64,000 bases of DNA from Apus apus. Taxonomy: Eukaryota; Chordata; Aves; Apodiformes; Apodidae. A model generated the notes under the pieces. That model was not told the DNA's origin. It ran no database searches and saw only the letters and a list, made by a program, of their open reading frames with translations. Each line of letters begins with the position of its first letter. Position 1 is the first letter of the stretch. The stretch lies in NCBI RefSeq assembly GCF_020740795.1, contig NC_067301.1:5084001-5148000 (forward strand), in the 5' to 3' direction. Shown here piece after piece: positions 43,501 to 55,821 of the stretch. The position numbers and the translations under genes were made by a program.

Positions 43501-46500
43501 CTTTCTAGAGCGTTTGAAAATCAGCTTTGCTGACTGTACCCCTCAGTTAAACACTGGCTGTCTTCTGTACCCTGCTGTGTGCTGTGGGTGTTAAAAATGC
43601 TACCAGCTTAGTCCTCTGAAATGCATCTCTTCAGGAATTTCTAGGATAGTTTTGTCCCAGTGAGAAGGAGGGAGGCAGCAAATCTGAGCTTATGAAGTTA
43701 CTTTACTCTGAACAACACTTCTTTTGCTTTCTTCATCCTCTGTTCTCCCATGTGTGCATACTCCTGGTAGGACTTAGTTAGGGGTGGTCTTTGTTGTTAC
43801 TTGTATGTGGTCATTTCTGATGGCAGATCTGTCTCTTTCATAGGTGGGTCTCTTTGTGGATTTCTTTGTACGGCTCCTCACCCAGCTCAAGTTCCAGGTG
43901 GTACAAAGCTGTATCCTTTACCTAGTGAATGGGTTCCTGTTAGGCTCAGGTGGCCTTTTTCTTTCTGTTGCTGTGTTTGGCTCAGAACAGCTGACACTCA
44001 AGACTTCTGCCATCAGTCCTGTTGTTGATGATTAATCAAATGGATGATTAATCAAGATTAATCAATGCCCATGTAATTCAGCTCTTGAAACCAAGAAATA
44101 GTTCCAATATCGTGTATGTAGGCAAAGGCTAGTCCATGAAAGAGTGAGTGGTTTCCCTTCTTTGTCACTTAGTCTTGAGCTCTGAAAAGGAAGCCTGGCT
44201 TCTTGATAGGAGGTATCATCTGTCCAGGCTTGGCTGTTGATGCTGGTGTGACCCTCGGATCATATGGAATGATTGTGTGTTGGTGGGGGCAACGTTGTTG
44301 TTTTCCTTGACTGTCCCTGCAGCGGTGGAAGAGTGCACTGAGAAGGGCTGTCTTGCCTTGTCCTTGCTGGAGCTGCTGGGGTTCAACCTGACCTTCGTTT
44401 TTCTTGCCAGTCTTCTGGTCCTGATCCAAGTAAGACTTAGGTCCACTGCTTCTCCTTACAGAGCCTCCCTTTGCTCTCACACAGGTCCTGGCTATGAATT
44501 TTGCATCTTGTCAGAAGCACTTTCTGCCCAAGATACCAAACTAGCTTCACAGTGCTAATTGATTTAGCTAAGTAGAGTCTCTTGGTCCCTTACCGTTCAC
44601 TCTGATGTGATATTGTTGGTCGCCTTTGGAATCAATTTCAGCACAACATCAGTGTTTATTTTCTGCAGCCTGTAGCAGCTGGGTCAGGAATTCCTGAAAT
44701 TAAGTGCTACCTCAACGGGGTGAAGGTTCCAGGAGTCGTGCGTCTCCGGACGGTGGTGTGCAAAGCCATGGGAGTGCTCTTCAGTGTGGCAGGGGGTAAG
44801 AAGGGCTGTGGTGGCTTAATCATGTTGGGATAAGGAATCACTCAAGAGGGAAAAATGCAGCCCCTGCTGTACATAGGGCACAAAGGGCTTCTTGTGCCTT
44901 TCCAGTAAAATTATTTTGATGGGCTGGGGCAGAGTCATGAGCCTTGAATGCATATGTAGAGTAGATGGACAGAAGGATCAGAACTTTTGGGGGAACAGGA
45001 ACTTTGCTGGATGGGCTAGTCAGGAGTGGCTTTTTTGGCTCGGTCCAAGAGGGAGACCTGAGAAGAGAATTCCCCAAGACCAATTGTCTGGAGCAGCCTG
45101 AAGGAGATTATGTTCCAGGCAGTGGGGCACAGTAACCTGGAGAGTTCATAGTCCTTATAACAGCTGTCTTTGGTTCTTCCCACTTGGAATGCCATGTCTG
45201 GGAAGTCTTCACAAACATTTGGGGGACTGAGGGGGTAGGAGTCAGCACTGTCCTTCACTGTGAGGGGAGAGGGAGGAGCTGCAGTCTTGGCACAGGGGAC
45301 TGTGCCATGGCATGGGTGAGGTGAGGTCATCTCTCCTGGCATTGTCAGCAAGGGAGAGAGTGAGAAGAGTGTTTTGCCTCATTAATCCTATTTTTCCAGG
45401 TCTTTTTGTTGGGAAGGAAGGTCCAATGATTCACAGTGGTGCTGTTGTGGGTGCAGGTTTGCCACAGGTTAGTGCTGGCCTGGGTCACTGGCCTGGTCAC
45501 ACCACTGCTTTGTTAAAGTACTGTTAGGAGTCAGTTTCTATCTCACTATGTTTCTAAATCCTCACTTTGTTTTAGTTCCAGAGCATCTCTTTGAGGAAGA
45601 TCCAATTTAACTTTCCCTATTTCCGCAGTGACAGGTACTGTATCCAGGGTGTGGAGGAGGGGAGAGGAGGATGAGTGAGCAGACTTCCTGGGGAGAAGGC
45701 TGGGATGAATCAGTCAATTTGTTATTCACTTTCTCTCTGGTGTCCTGCAGTTCTGCAGCAACACCACCAGGACTTGACTCTTCCATTCTGCTCTGGTTTC
45801 CACGTTCACTGTTGTTCTATTGTACTCTCTACCTATTTAAAACCTTTAATCTGAGTGGTTAAATGGCTTAATTGTGGGGAACAAGCTCAGGTACTAACCC
45901 CTTATGACCGAGATATACTAGAGAAGGGTGCTCCACACGAATGTTAAGAAAATTTTACCCTTTTCCCTCCTGTAATTCTTTCAAGTGGTGCTGGAGCCCC
46001 ACGGTTTGGGAAGGTTTCTCATACAATGAGCAGTTGTGCACTGCCAGAGTTTTGCTCTGTATTGGTGCCCTAGAGAAAGAGCTTGATGCTGCAATGACTT
46101 ACTGAATAAGTGGTTTTGCCTGCCATGGCCAAACACTTCTCCCAGCTGTCCCTCCTGTATCCCTGGGATATATCCATAAATGGGAATGCTCTTACTTTGC
46201 AGAACCTAAGCACCTCCAGAGCTCTACTTCATTAAATTGAAATAATTTTTCTCTTCATTTCAGGGATAAAAGGGATTTTGTATCTGCTGGAGCTGCTGCA
46301 GGGGTTGCTGCTGCCTTTGGGGCTCCAATTGGAGGCACTCTTTTCAGCTTGGAAGAAGGTTCCTCCTTCTGGAACCAGGGACTTACGTGGAAAGTGGTGA
46401 GTAATGACTCTTTCTGTGTCACTTCCTTGAGCTGAACCTTTGGGAGGGCTTGTCTATGAGGACATTCAGATTATCCTGTCTCCTGCTGAGCTGTCCTGGA

Positions 46501-49500
46501 AGAAGAGAGGTGGCTGCTTCAATTAGTGCTCCAGAATCACTACAGGTCAAGAGCAGAGATAAGGCTGGTACCATGTGGAACTATAGGACAACTCTAGGCA
46601 GCAGATTTAGTGTACCTGGGAGAAAGGCCAGGTGATGGATTTCTGTCTGCTTTTCTCTGCCTTGGAGAGCTGAATTGCAGCAATTCCTTGCGCCTTCAGG
46701 TTGCTGATTTCTCTGCTTCTAGTGCCTCCTTTCATAAAGTTGACAGTATTTTTAAAATGTATTGGATTTCATTATGCCTTTTGCATTTTTTTTATGCCAA
46801 ATATCCTGTCAATGAGATTCAGTTAGTCTACTCTTTCTCAATGGGGATTAAAGGAGCCAGAGGATTTGCCAAGGTAGGAACTCTCTCAAACCAATGAAGA
46901 CCTCAATTCCAATTCTAAACGAGCTGTGTTAGTGCCATGTAATTGGTTTACAACTGGAAATCAGTATCAGCTTTTGCTGCAAAGATTGCTGGGTGAAATT
47001 TCTTAACTTCTGTGAGAAACCAAGTAGTTTGTAGTAGTCCATTTCAGCCCCACTGTCTAGGGAAAGGGTGTTAAACCTTAGTAGGACTGTTTTCTTAAAG
47101 GTTGGGAAGGCTCTGAGGTTCCTTTTCCCAGGCAGAAGTCTCAAGGAAGAGCTGTCTGTGCCAGTCTTAATTTTGGGGAGTGTTTAGTTCTTCCTTTTTT
47201 TTCACTTCCTCAGCTCTTCTGTTCCATGGCAGCCACCTTCACCCTGAATTTTTTCCGCTCTGGGATCCAGTTTGGAAGTTGGGGGTCTTTCCAGCTCCCT
47301 GGGCTGCTGAACTTTGGGGAGTTTAAGGTAAGATTTAGTGCTGTTATTTCCAGTCTTTGGTCAGTTCAGTGTGTGTTTCTGGTTTGGTTTTGTTTGTTTG
47401 TTTTTCAATCCGTGCCTGTATTTCCACGATGGGCAGTTGCTATTTAGCTGCAATGCCTTGATAGCCTAAGACAGAATTGTTCCCCTGTGATCAGAGCTCC
47501 TCAAAGTGTCCTATGGGGACAGAAGCATTAGTAGGAAATTGCAGCAGCTACTGTAATGCTTATTTTTACCCTTTTCTGCACATAGTGCTCCGAGTCTGAT
47601 AAGAAATGCCACCTCTGGACAGCAGTGGATTTGGGCTTCTTCATTCTGATGGGGATTGTAGGAGGCCTTCTTGGAGCCACCTTCAACTGCCTGAACAAGA
47701 GGCTTGCAAAGTACAGGATGCGGAACGTGCACCCCAAGCCAAAGCTGGTCAGGTATTTGTGCTCCCTTTAGTTTTTGCAGATGTTTCTGATCTACGTTCA
47801 CTGTCCCAAAGCAAAAGCAGCAGTCTAGAGTGGTACTGGAGGAAATCACAGACCTATTGTTAAAAACACAAAACGAGGCCTCTGTAGGACTTTAAACACC
47901 AGAAAACAGATGTGGCAGTCCCTGTACATTTTTGTCATTACTCTGGTGGCACAGAGAGCTGCAACCTCCCTCACAAGGGCTATTGAAGGGACCTCTTTAT
48001 AATAAAGGCTATAGCTGAACAAACCAGAGCTTTGTCTCCATGCAGTGTTTTTGTGTGTCTTGTCCAAAAAGATGTGGAAGGAATAGCTGATCCCACTATT
48101 TCTGAATTATCTTGGTTAACTAAATCTACAACTGAGCTAATATCTGTCCTGTTTAGAGAGGGAGTTGTCATGTAATTCTGGAAAATGGCTGTTTGTTTAC
48201 TCTAGACAATTCCCGAATAAGAAGCCCAGGTTTTAAAAAAACCAACAAATTGTATTTTAGCAGTTAGAAAAGAGATATGAGAGACTATGCATCAACCTGT
48301 CCAGTCCTGTCTAGACTTTTACCCTGAAAGGATTTCAGGACATTGTTTCCATGTGAACAACCTCGTCACTAACCTTCCCCGTGGCTTTTTATATGTGACT
48401 GTTATGTGTTCTATGGGCAGAAATAGCTCCTTTTTGGGACAGGCAATTAAACGGGGCAGTTGATGCAATCCCTGGCAACCAAGTAATAATTCAGCTTGAC
48501 TTGCCAGGTCTCCTGCTTCTGATGTTAAGCTATGGTGACTGCTTGTTCTTGCAACCTTATCAAAGCTGTGTGCAGAGCTGGAACTGGGTTACAAGGCTGA
48601 GTGTGGCTTCAGTGTGTGTTTCTATTGCTTTTCTGTATCTGCAGAGTGTTGGAGAGCCTGCTGGTGTCATTGACTACCACCCTTGTGGTCTTTGTAGCTT
48701 CCATGGTTCTGGGGGAATGCCGGCAGATGTCTTCCACCAGTCGTAGTGGCAATGACACGCTGAGCCTGCAGGTGAGGGATCTTATGTGAAGATCATATGT
48801 CCCCATCATTTTGTTTGCCCTCAAGAGAAGCACAGACACATAATGAGGTTTTGGCAGCATGCAGTGCAGAACAGAACTTCAGTGAAAGCCCACAGACAGT
48901 TGCAGGAGCTTGGGGGAATGATGTAAGCTGCCTTTTGTGCTTTTGTACTTTGGCAAAGCAGCTCAAGCTGTGAAGCAAGGAGCCCACTGATGTTGCAGGC
49001 CTCATCTCTGCTACTGATGTTTGGTCTGAACTTCCCAAAACATGGGCTGATGGCCCTGAACAGAAGGATTGCTCCCATTTTGCACAAAGGCTGGATTTCA
49101 ACTGTGTGTATCTTTTATGTCCTGCATCAGGGTATGTCAGAGGATGTGAATTCAAGCATCAAAACTTTTTTCTGCCCGAATGAAACCTACAATGACATGG
49201 CCACACTCTTCTTCAACCCTCAGGAATCAGCTATTTTGCAGCTCTTCCACCAAGATGGTGAGTAGTAGCTGGGAGACAGTGCCCCATCCCATGCTTAGGC
49301 TTCAGAGCTTGCTTGAACCAGCCTTGTCATAAGAACCACAAGGTAAAGAGCATCCTCAAGCCTTCATAGCTCTGGGGAATTGCTAATACAATAGGTGAAA
49401 GCCTTCTCCATGAGAAGAAAGGCCTGTTTTTCCTCTCTTTTCACTTATTCATTGTATTTGTATGTGTTTGAACTGGGACAGTAAGAAGTTGTGAGATGAG

Positions 49501-52500
49501 CCTGCTGTGAGCTGAGGGGGTGGATGGTGCGAGACTACTGTCTTTGTCCAACACTCCTGTGCCTCTTTAGTCATGATTCTTCTTGTGTTGCAGGTACTTT
49601 CAGCCCAGTCACACTGTCCTTGTTCTTCCTTCTCTATTTCTTACTCTCCTGCTGGACATATGGGATCTCTGTGCCCAGTGGTCTTTTTGTGCCATCACTG
49701 CTTTGTGGGGCTGCCTTCGGACGCCTGGTTGCCAACCTCCTCAAAAGGTGCATTGAGTGTGTGTATGTGTGGGAGAGAGGTGCTGCAGCTCTCAGTCAGG
49801 TTATCTGAATCTCTGTGTTTTGTCCCAGCTACATCGGCCTGGATCACATCTACTCAGGAACCTTTGCACTGATTGGGGCAGCAGCATTCCTGGGAGGAGT
49901 GGTGCGCATGACAATTAGCCTGACTGTCATCCTGATTGAATCGACCAACGAGATCACCTATGGACTCCCAATAATGATTACCCTCATGGTGAGTGCAGGG
50001 TTTTAGCTCTGGCTTCTTGCAAACTGCTTGAACGTGGATCTCTGTTCCTTCCAGGGCTTTGATAAGCCAAGAAGTCTTGTATTTGGAGCAACAACTCAGT
50101 AGACATTCCAATTTTTCTTCAGGTAGCCAAGTGGACAGGAGACTTTTTCAACAAAGGCATCTATGACATCCATGTGAACTTGCGGGGAGTGCCTCTCCTG
50201 GAGTGGGAAACAGAGGTGGAAATGGATAAGTAAGGCTGCTTCTCTTGGCAGGGCTGTGGGTTACAGTTTGTGGTAGGGTTCTGGCTCAGAAAGGAATGCT
50301 GTATGCAGGGGAATGTTGCTTGATTTCCAACAAACCTGGGTACTCTGAGAGGAGCAGTTGTGAGGAGGACTGCTGTAAGAGGAATTGAGAGTTGTGCATC
50401 AAGCCTGTGTTGGGAATAAGTGGCTGGAGCCCATTCTAAGGAGGGGTGGATGGAGCTGAGGAGCAGATTTGTGAGGTTCAGCAAGAACTCGATGAAAATA
50501 TTCCACTGGACTCTGCTTCTAGCAGCATTTAATCTTCCCTCCATGTGTCTTTTCCTGATAGTGTTTAAACACTTTATATGTTACCAATTAGAGCCTTTTT
50601 CCTTGCCTATAGTGCATCATTGATACAATGTTATGTTAAAAAAAATATTAAAAAACCCAATTGTGTCAGCATGGCTAGTAACCCAGTGAGGATGAGCACA
50701 CAGCTACGAGGAGCTGGCAGAGTTAAACTGCAGCAGTCTCCTTCAGGATCTTGTTTTGGGACTGGTTTGTTTCCTTGTTGGTCCGTCACTAGCCTTCTGT
50801 TGCTGACATAATCCATCCAGCAATCTTGGATTTCTTTTTCCTCAGGCTTCGAGCCAGTGACATCATGGAGCCCAACCTGACGTACGTTTACCCGCACACC
50901 AGGATCCAGTCCCTCGTTAGCATCCTGCGCACTACTGTCCATCATGCCTTCCCTGTGGTGACTGAGAACAGGGGCAATGAGAGGGAGTTCATGAAGGGAA
51001 ATCAACTCATAAGTAACAACATCAAGTTCAAGGTAGGAGGTTATTTTGTAAATTGAAGGGTAAAGAGCTTTGTTTTGCGAGTGGAAGACCCTTTCTTCTG
51101 TTATCTAGGCTATTCATGTCAGAGATAATCACCTACTGTCAAGTACAGAATTTTCAAGGACCCAATTTCATTCCATTCTCCAGGTCATGGTAAAGGCAGA
51201 AGAGTAGGCTGTGTTCCTAGAGGCAAAAGTTGAGAGGATTAAGTAACTTGTTGAGGATAGACATGGAAAAAGTTTGGCACCAAAGTACTGAAACTACCAC
51301 AGAGATCAGTAGGTGCCTAAATGCTTCTCTCCTTTGTAGAAGGAGTAGTGGGGCAGATGGTTTAGTCTCTTAAAAAACATAAATGTAAGGTCAGAATGAA
51401 TAATGAACATGCTTGTGGCATACTTAGGCTCTAGGAGAAGAGGCTGCATGAATTTCTCAAGTCCGGGTTCTCTCTCCAAGGAGAGGACAGTCCTGTTTGC
51501 TGTTCTTAAAAGTACTGCAGCAGCACTGACTGAGGAACACCTGATCTGGTGACACAAAGCTATGAAAAAACAGTTCTTGGTCACTCTCGGATAACTGCTG
51601 ACCTGCTTGTTTGAAAAATTGTGTATTGTATCCAGAAATCCAGCATCCTCACACGAGCTGGAGAGCAGCGCAAGCGCAGCCAGTCCATGAAGTCCTACCC
51701 TTCGAGTGAATTGCGCAACATGTGTGATGAGCACATAGCGACAGAGGAGCCACCAGAAAAGGAGGATCTGCTGCAACAGATGCTGGAGAGAAGGTGAGAC
51801 CCTGGTAGGCACAAATGTATGGGAACAGGGTGTTTCCATATGTTGGGAGGTGTTGTGATTCTTGGTATAGTCTCTTGTCATTCCGTATGTCAGAAGACAC
51901 AGTGCCACCATCCATGTAGGAGCAGTGAATCATCAGCCGTGCTGGGGCTCATGTCTGTGGCCAAGTCCTAGGCTAACAGTCTGATGGTGTCCAACCTGTT
52001 ACCTTAAATTTCCTTCAAACACCTATCCAGAAATACTTCCTGGAGGGGTTAAAATACCTGGGGAAGTATTTTGTTTGTAGAAATCAATGCTCTCTTGTCT
52101 GCAAAAAGCTGAGGGCTCTGCAAAGCTCGCTTCTCCCAAGACATGAGCTAATGACTTGGTGCCATGACACTGATGCTGCCTTTCTGGTAACCAGGCTGAG
52201 TCACCAGGCTCGTATTGCAGTTGCTTCCAAGCAGAAGCCCTGTCTAGTGAATCAGAATCTAAGAGACTGATTGTGACTCTTACAGGTGGAGTCCTGACCC
52301 TGAGGTTTTGCCAGGTGCTTTAACTTTTATTAGAATCTGAATAATTTGGCACTGAAATATGCCCAAGTTATTGCTGGTGGTTTGAAATTGAGGGTTAGGT
52401 GACTGTGTCCATACTGCTGCTGTTGTCATACTCTACCCATGGTAATGGCGCTTGACCCCTCCCTGCTATTTTATTTGGTGCAGAAAAGACTTGTCTGTCT

Positions 52501-55500
52501 CTAGCAAGATTCCCTGAAATGTTCAGGAGAAGGTTGTAAAGAGCTGAAATAGCTGACGTTGTTTTGGAGGTTGGGGTTTGTGTCTCTCCTTAAGTTCATG
52601 CAACTTACAGCACATTAAATCTGTCACAGATACACTCCCTACCCCAACCTGTACCCTGACCAGTCTCCCAGTGAAGAGTGGACCATGGAGGAACGCTTCA
52701 GACCTTTGACTTTCCATGGCTTGATCTTGCGCTCACAGCTCGTTACCCTCCTTGTCAGGGGTGTTTGTTACTCCGAGAGCCAGTCGGTGAGTCTTCCTCA
52801 TCAGGAATTGTATCAGATATCCCAGCCCTCTTAGCTGAGAAGGTTGGGCACAATATTTATGGTCTGCCAAAAAGAATTTACCTATTTTTACACTTTAATG
52901 AATGCATCTGTGTTTTAAAAGCTGCAGATGGATAATGTGAATTCTTCGTTATAGCTCTAGAATAAAGAAAATCCTAGAATCATGGGATGGTTTGTGTTGG
53001 AAGGGACCATAAAGATAATTTAGTCCAGCCAGGGACCCCTTCCATTGGATGAGATTGCTCAATGTCCGGTCCAGCCTGTCCTTAAACACTTCCAGGGATG
53101 GGGCAGCCACAACTTCCTGGCAAAATAATTTAATTTCTATTTAAATAGCCCCAGGAAAAAAGGACAGCTACTGTCTCAAAAATAAGCTACCAGACCCATT
53201 TGTTGCATAAAGGTTCCATCCTGTCAGAACTGGAGACTGGAGGGCAGATACTAAATAGAGCAGCCAGCAGGGAATGCTGTGTGTTCTGACTGCTGCTCAT
53301 CTTCTGCAAGGCTGGTTTGTTGCTGCCCTCCAGCGTGGAGTGTAGATCTGGCAGGGGTTGGAGAGCAGATCCCTTGCTCTCTCAGCTAACCGCCTAGATA
53401 TGTTTGGACTTGAACTGCATTCTGAAATGAGCTGCCAGGAGTCCCTCTGCAGAAGTTGTGTGTGTGAGGCTGGTGAGACATCAGTTCAGTGGGATTTGTT
53501 GTGATTGCAGAGTGCGAGTCAGCCTCGCCTGTCCCACGCAGAGATGTCGGAGGATTATCCCCGCTACCCAGATATCCATGACCTGGACCTCACATTGCTG
53601 AACCCTCGCATGATAGTGGTAAGAGATGCACTGCATTGTGACAGTGTTTCCTGATTTAAGGTTAGGACTGTCCCAAGCCTTCAGAAAAAGCTGAGAGTGT
53701 GTTTAAGTCCACCTTTGAGTGCAGTGACCAACATTCCGTGCTTCTCATGCATTCAGTCAGCCTTGTCTGCATGTGCAAGTCAATCCTGATACTGGCTGTG
53801 AGGTAACATCACACACAGGTACTTTAGTTTCAGCTTGAGATGTTGCCTGTCTAGTTTAACTTCCTTCTAGCTTAGGCTCCTGCCCGAGTGAGCTTGCACA
53901 GGAAACTGCTGAAACCTGTTTGGGATTCTGTGCTGGCAGCTTAGCCAGGGGCAGGCCTGTCACTGGCTTTATGATAGGAAGGTTGCTGTGTAGGCCAAAG
54001 TGCTTTTTTAATGTACATTCTTATTTTCATGGACCTGCCCTGTTTAGAGACTTTCTGCAGTATTGGGCTCATAAGATCATGGGTTACAAACAAACAGTGA
54101 CAAATTCATGTTCCTGAAATAATTTAATATTTGTGAAGAAACAGAAGATGGCCATGGTCCTATATCCTGTCCAGGGATCAGTGCACTGGAGGAGCTGGAA
54201 GAATTGCTTATTAGTGATACCTAGAGATAATGAAAATGCCTCTTGTAAATAGTATAATTATTTTTCTTCCTTAGGATGTCACCCCGTACATGAACCCATC
54301 ACCCTTTGCTGTCTCTCCGAACACTCATGTGTCACAAGTCTTCAACCTGTTTAGGACAATGGGACTCAGACATTTGCCAGTTGTGAACGCAGTTGGAGAG
54401 GTGAGTCCTTATATCAGTTTTGTCTTGGCTGAGCAAAGGAAGCCAGTGTGTTTTTTTGCAATGCTTTCCACCTTTGGGAGAGTTAAAATTTCTTTTAACA
54501 ATAAACAGGCTTTAAAGAGATCAGAATGTGATCTTCCTAAGGCCCTGAGGCATTGTTGGTTACTGTGAGGTTGTTGCCATCTTTTGTATTCAAGCCTGGT
54601 TCCCTCTTTCCCTGCAAGGGCAGGACATACAGTCTTCCTTCTCTCTCAGACTGGCAGCATGTGTAAGTTCTTACTCTCTTGTACCTGTTGAGACACCCCG
54701 TACCTCATCAGAGACCACTAATTTGGCTTCCTCTTTGGCAGCTTTAATCAAGGTCAAGAGCAGAAATTCCTTTGTGTTTGGGCAGGAGGTTTTTCTGCTG
54801 GAAGGGAACTTGCATTCTGTTCCCACTCAAAGGAGCAGCAAAAGCAAAAGAAAGGAGTCTTTGTGCCTAATTCACTGTCCTTGTTTCTTTGCCATCTACA
54901 ATGCTCAGGAATAGTCAGTAGGTGTCAGTAACTTCCTATAAACTTAACGAGAATCTGTTTCCCTTAAGCCTGAGCTGGTCTGTCCCTAGGAGACAACAGT
55001 GCTTTTTCTGCCTCTTGGGGTTCCTAATAGCTGCTTTGCAGAGCCTGTTGGTTGAAAATGGGACGTTGATTCATTCCATGTTTAGTACAAGATGCTCCTG
55101 CAGTACTAGAGAGCAGCCCGGTTCTAAACTCTTAATGTGTAAAATCACTGAGGTGTTTCATCAGCTGAATCGTGTGGTTTGACTGTTTTCCCCAGCAGAC
55201 TTTTGTGACCTGACAGCTACTCACGGCCAGTGTGCAGCCACCAGCTAGCTGGTCTTTACCATTTCTCTGATTTGGTCTTTAGGGCTTCCTAAAATGTATC
55301 TGATGCAAAACTTCCTGCAGACATGTTGTGGTGCCATACCAGAGATGTCTCCAATGAAGCCATAAGAGACAGCTTTGTAAATTCCAGTTGCAGTTTTCAC
55401 TTTCCAAAGGATTCAGTTAAATCCAGATGATGTTTAACATGGACAGGATTTCCCTTCCTAGGCAGGGGTAACTCCTGCTGTGTCCAGACACAGTTAAGTT

Positions 55501-55821
55501 GTCGCTTTGGGTGTAGTTAAAGGAGTGTCCTGCCTATAGATAAGTGCTGGGAGAGAGAGGGGCTTTGCTTTGACAAGGTTTGAACCTGAACCCGCTTTAA
55601 TTCAGCATTGGTCAAGAACTGCTTGCAGGTTCCCTCATTTTTGGGGGTTGGAAAGAACAACAGCTCTACCATGCACGTCTTTTAGTGGCACATCTGTGAT
55701 ACTGACTTGTATCTTTTTTCCTCTTTTCTTCCTCTTCAAGATTGTTGGGATAATCACTCGGCACAACCTGACCCATGAATTTCTGCAGGCAAGACTGAGA
55801 CAGCACTATCAGACCATTTGA
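40502..55821 (+). CDS. CLCN6: Chloride/proton exchanger ClC-6 (23 coding exons, 871 aa)
   Basis: Exons: 40502-40591, 41352-41411, 42460-42525, 43090-43155, 43844-43910, 44323-44429, 44669-44795, 45400-45467, 45576-45634, 46264-46396, 47214-47327, 47586-47752, 48645-48771, 49131-49257, 49594-49747, 49829-49988, 50123-50229, 50846-51032, 51636-51793, 52630-52786, 53511-53618, 54275-54400, 55741-55821. All phases join; human ClC-6 is 869 aa. It is the late-endosomal 2Cl-/H+ antiporter, mainly neuronal in mammals. Motifs: Cys-rich N-terminus (8 Cys in the first 20 residues); [14 protein letters not shown] (157-162); GKEGP with gating Glu201; proton Glu268 in FSLEEG; three luminal sequons (Asn411, Asn424, Asn434); [14 protein letters not shown]; and two C-terminal CBS domains (about 605-665 and 803-871). 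The intron 5 donor (GTATCC) is weak but the only phase-compatible one. The start is fixed by MAGC and the TISU context. Confidence 0.98.
42595..42757 (+). repeat. CR1 LINE 3' end in CLCN6 intron 3
   Basis: The sequence matches the avian CR1 tail in order: gaagctgtgggtgccc, ggttggatggggctttgagcaa, cttgatctagtg, gttggactagatgatccct, aaggtcccttccaaccc, and a terminal tatgattcc remnant. Boundaries are approximate. It is a 5'-truncated copy with no coding capacity. Confidence 0.93.
44029..44064. repeat. Three clustered GATTAATCA palindromes
   Basis: The palindrome TGATTAATCA occurs at 44029-44038 and 44045-44054, and a third near-copy AGATTAATCA lies at 44055-44064, all in CLCN6 intron 5. The core TAATC/GATTA resembles K50 homeodomain sites (OTX/PITX/CRX type). 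Function is unknown. Confidence 0.6.
45400..45467 (+). CDS. CLCN6: CLCN6 exon 8 with the gating glutamate
   Basis: The exon encodes [22 protein letters not shown]-like sequence. The GAA at 45417-45419 is Glu201, equal to human Glu200, the external gating glutamate that couples Cl- to H+ movement. Its presence means the protein should be an exchanger, not a channel. Confidence 0.97.
46264..46396 (+). CDS. CLCN6: CLCN6 exon 10 with the proton glutamate
   Basis: The exon encodes [18 protein letters not shown] followed by [10 protein letters not shown]. The second glutamate of LEE (codon 46355-46357, residue 268) aligns with the internal proton glutamate (human Glu267) of CLC exchangers. Confidence 0.97.
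50846..55821 (+). other. CLCN6: CLCN6 exons 18-23 encoding the cytosolic CBS-domain region
   Basis: CBS1 starts in exon 18 ([20 protein letters not shown], then [10 protein letters not shown]). CBS2 is encoded by exons 22-23 ([19 protein letters not shown], then [19 protein letters not shown]). The linker in exons 19-21 is charged and Ser-rich ([15 protein letters not shown]). CBS pairs in CLC proteins bind adenine nucleotides and modulate transport. Confidence 0.9.
52972..53150 (-). repeat. CR1 LINE 3' end in CLCN6 intron 20
   Basis: The plus strand carries the reverse complement of a CR1 tail: agaatcatgggatggtttg, tggaagggacca, tagtccagcc, gtccagcctgtccttaaa, cacttccagggatggggcagcc. It is old and 5'-truncated; boundaries are approximate. 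Confidence 0.93.
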
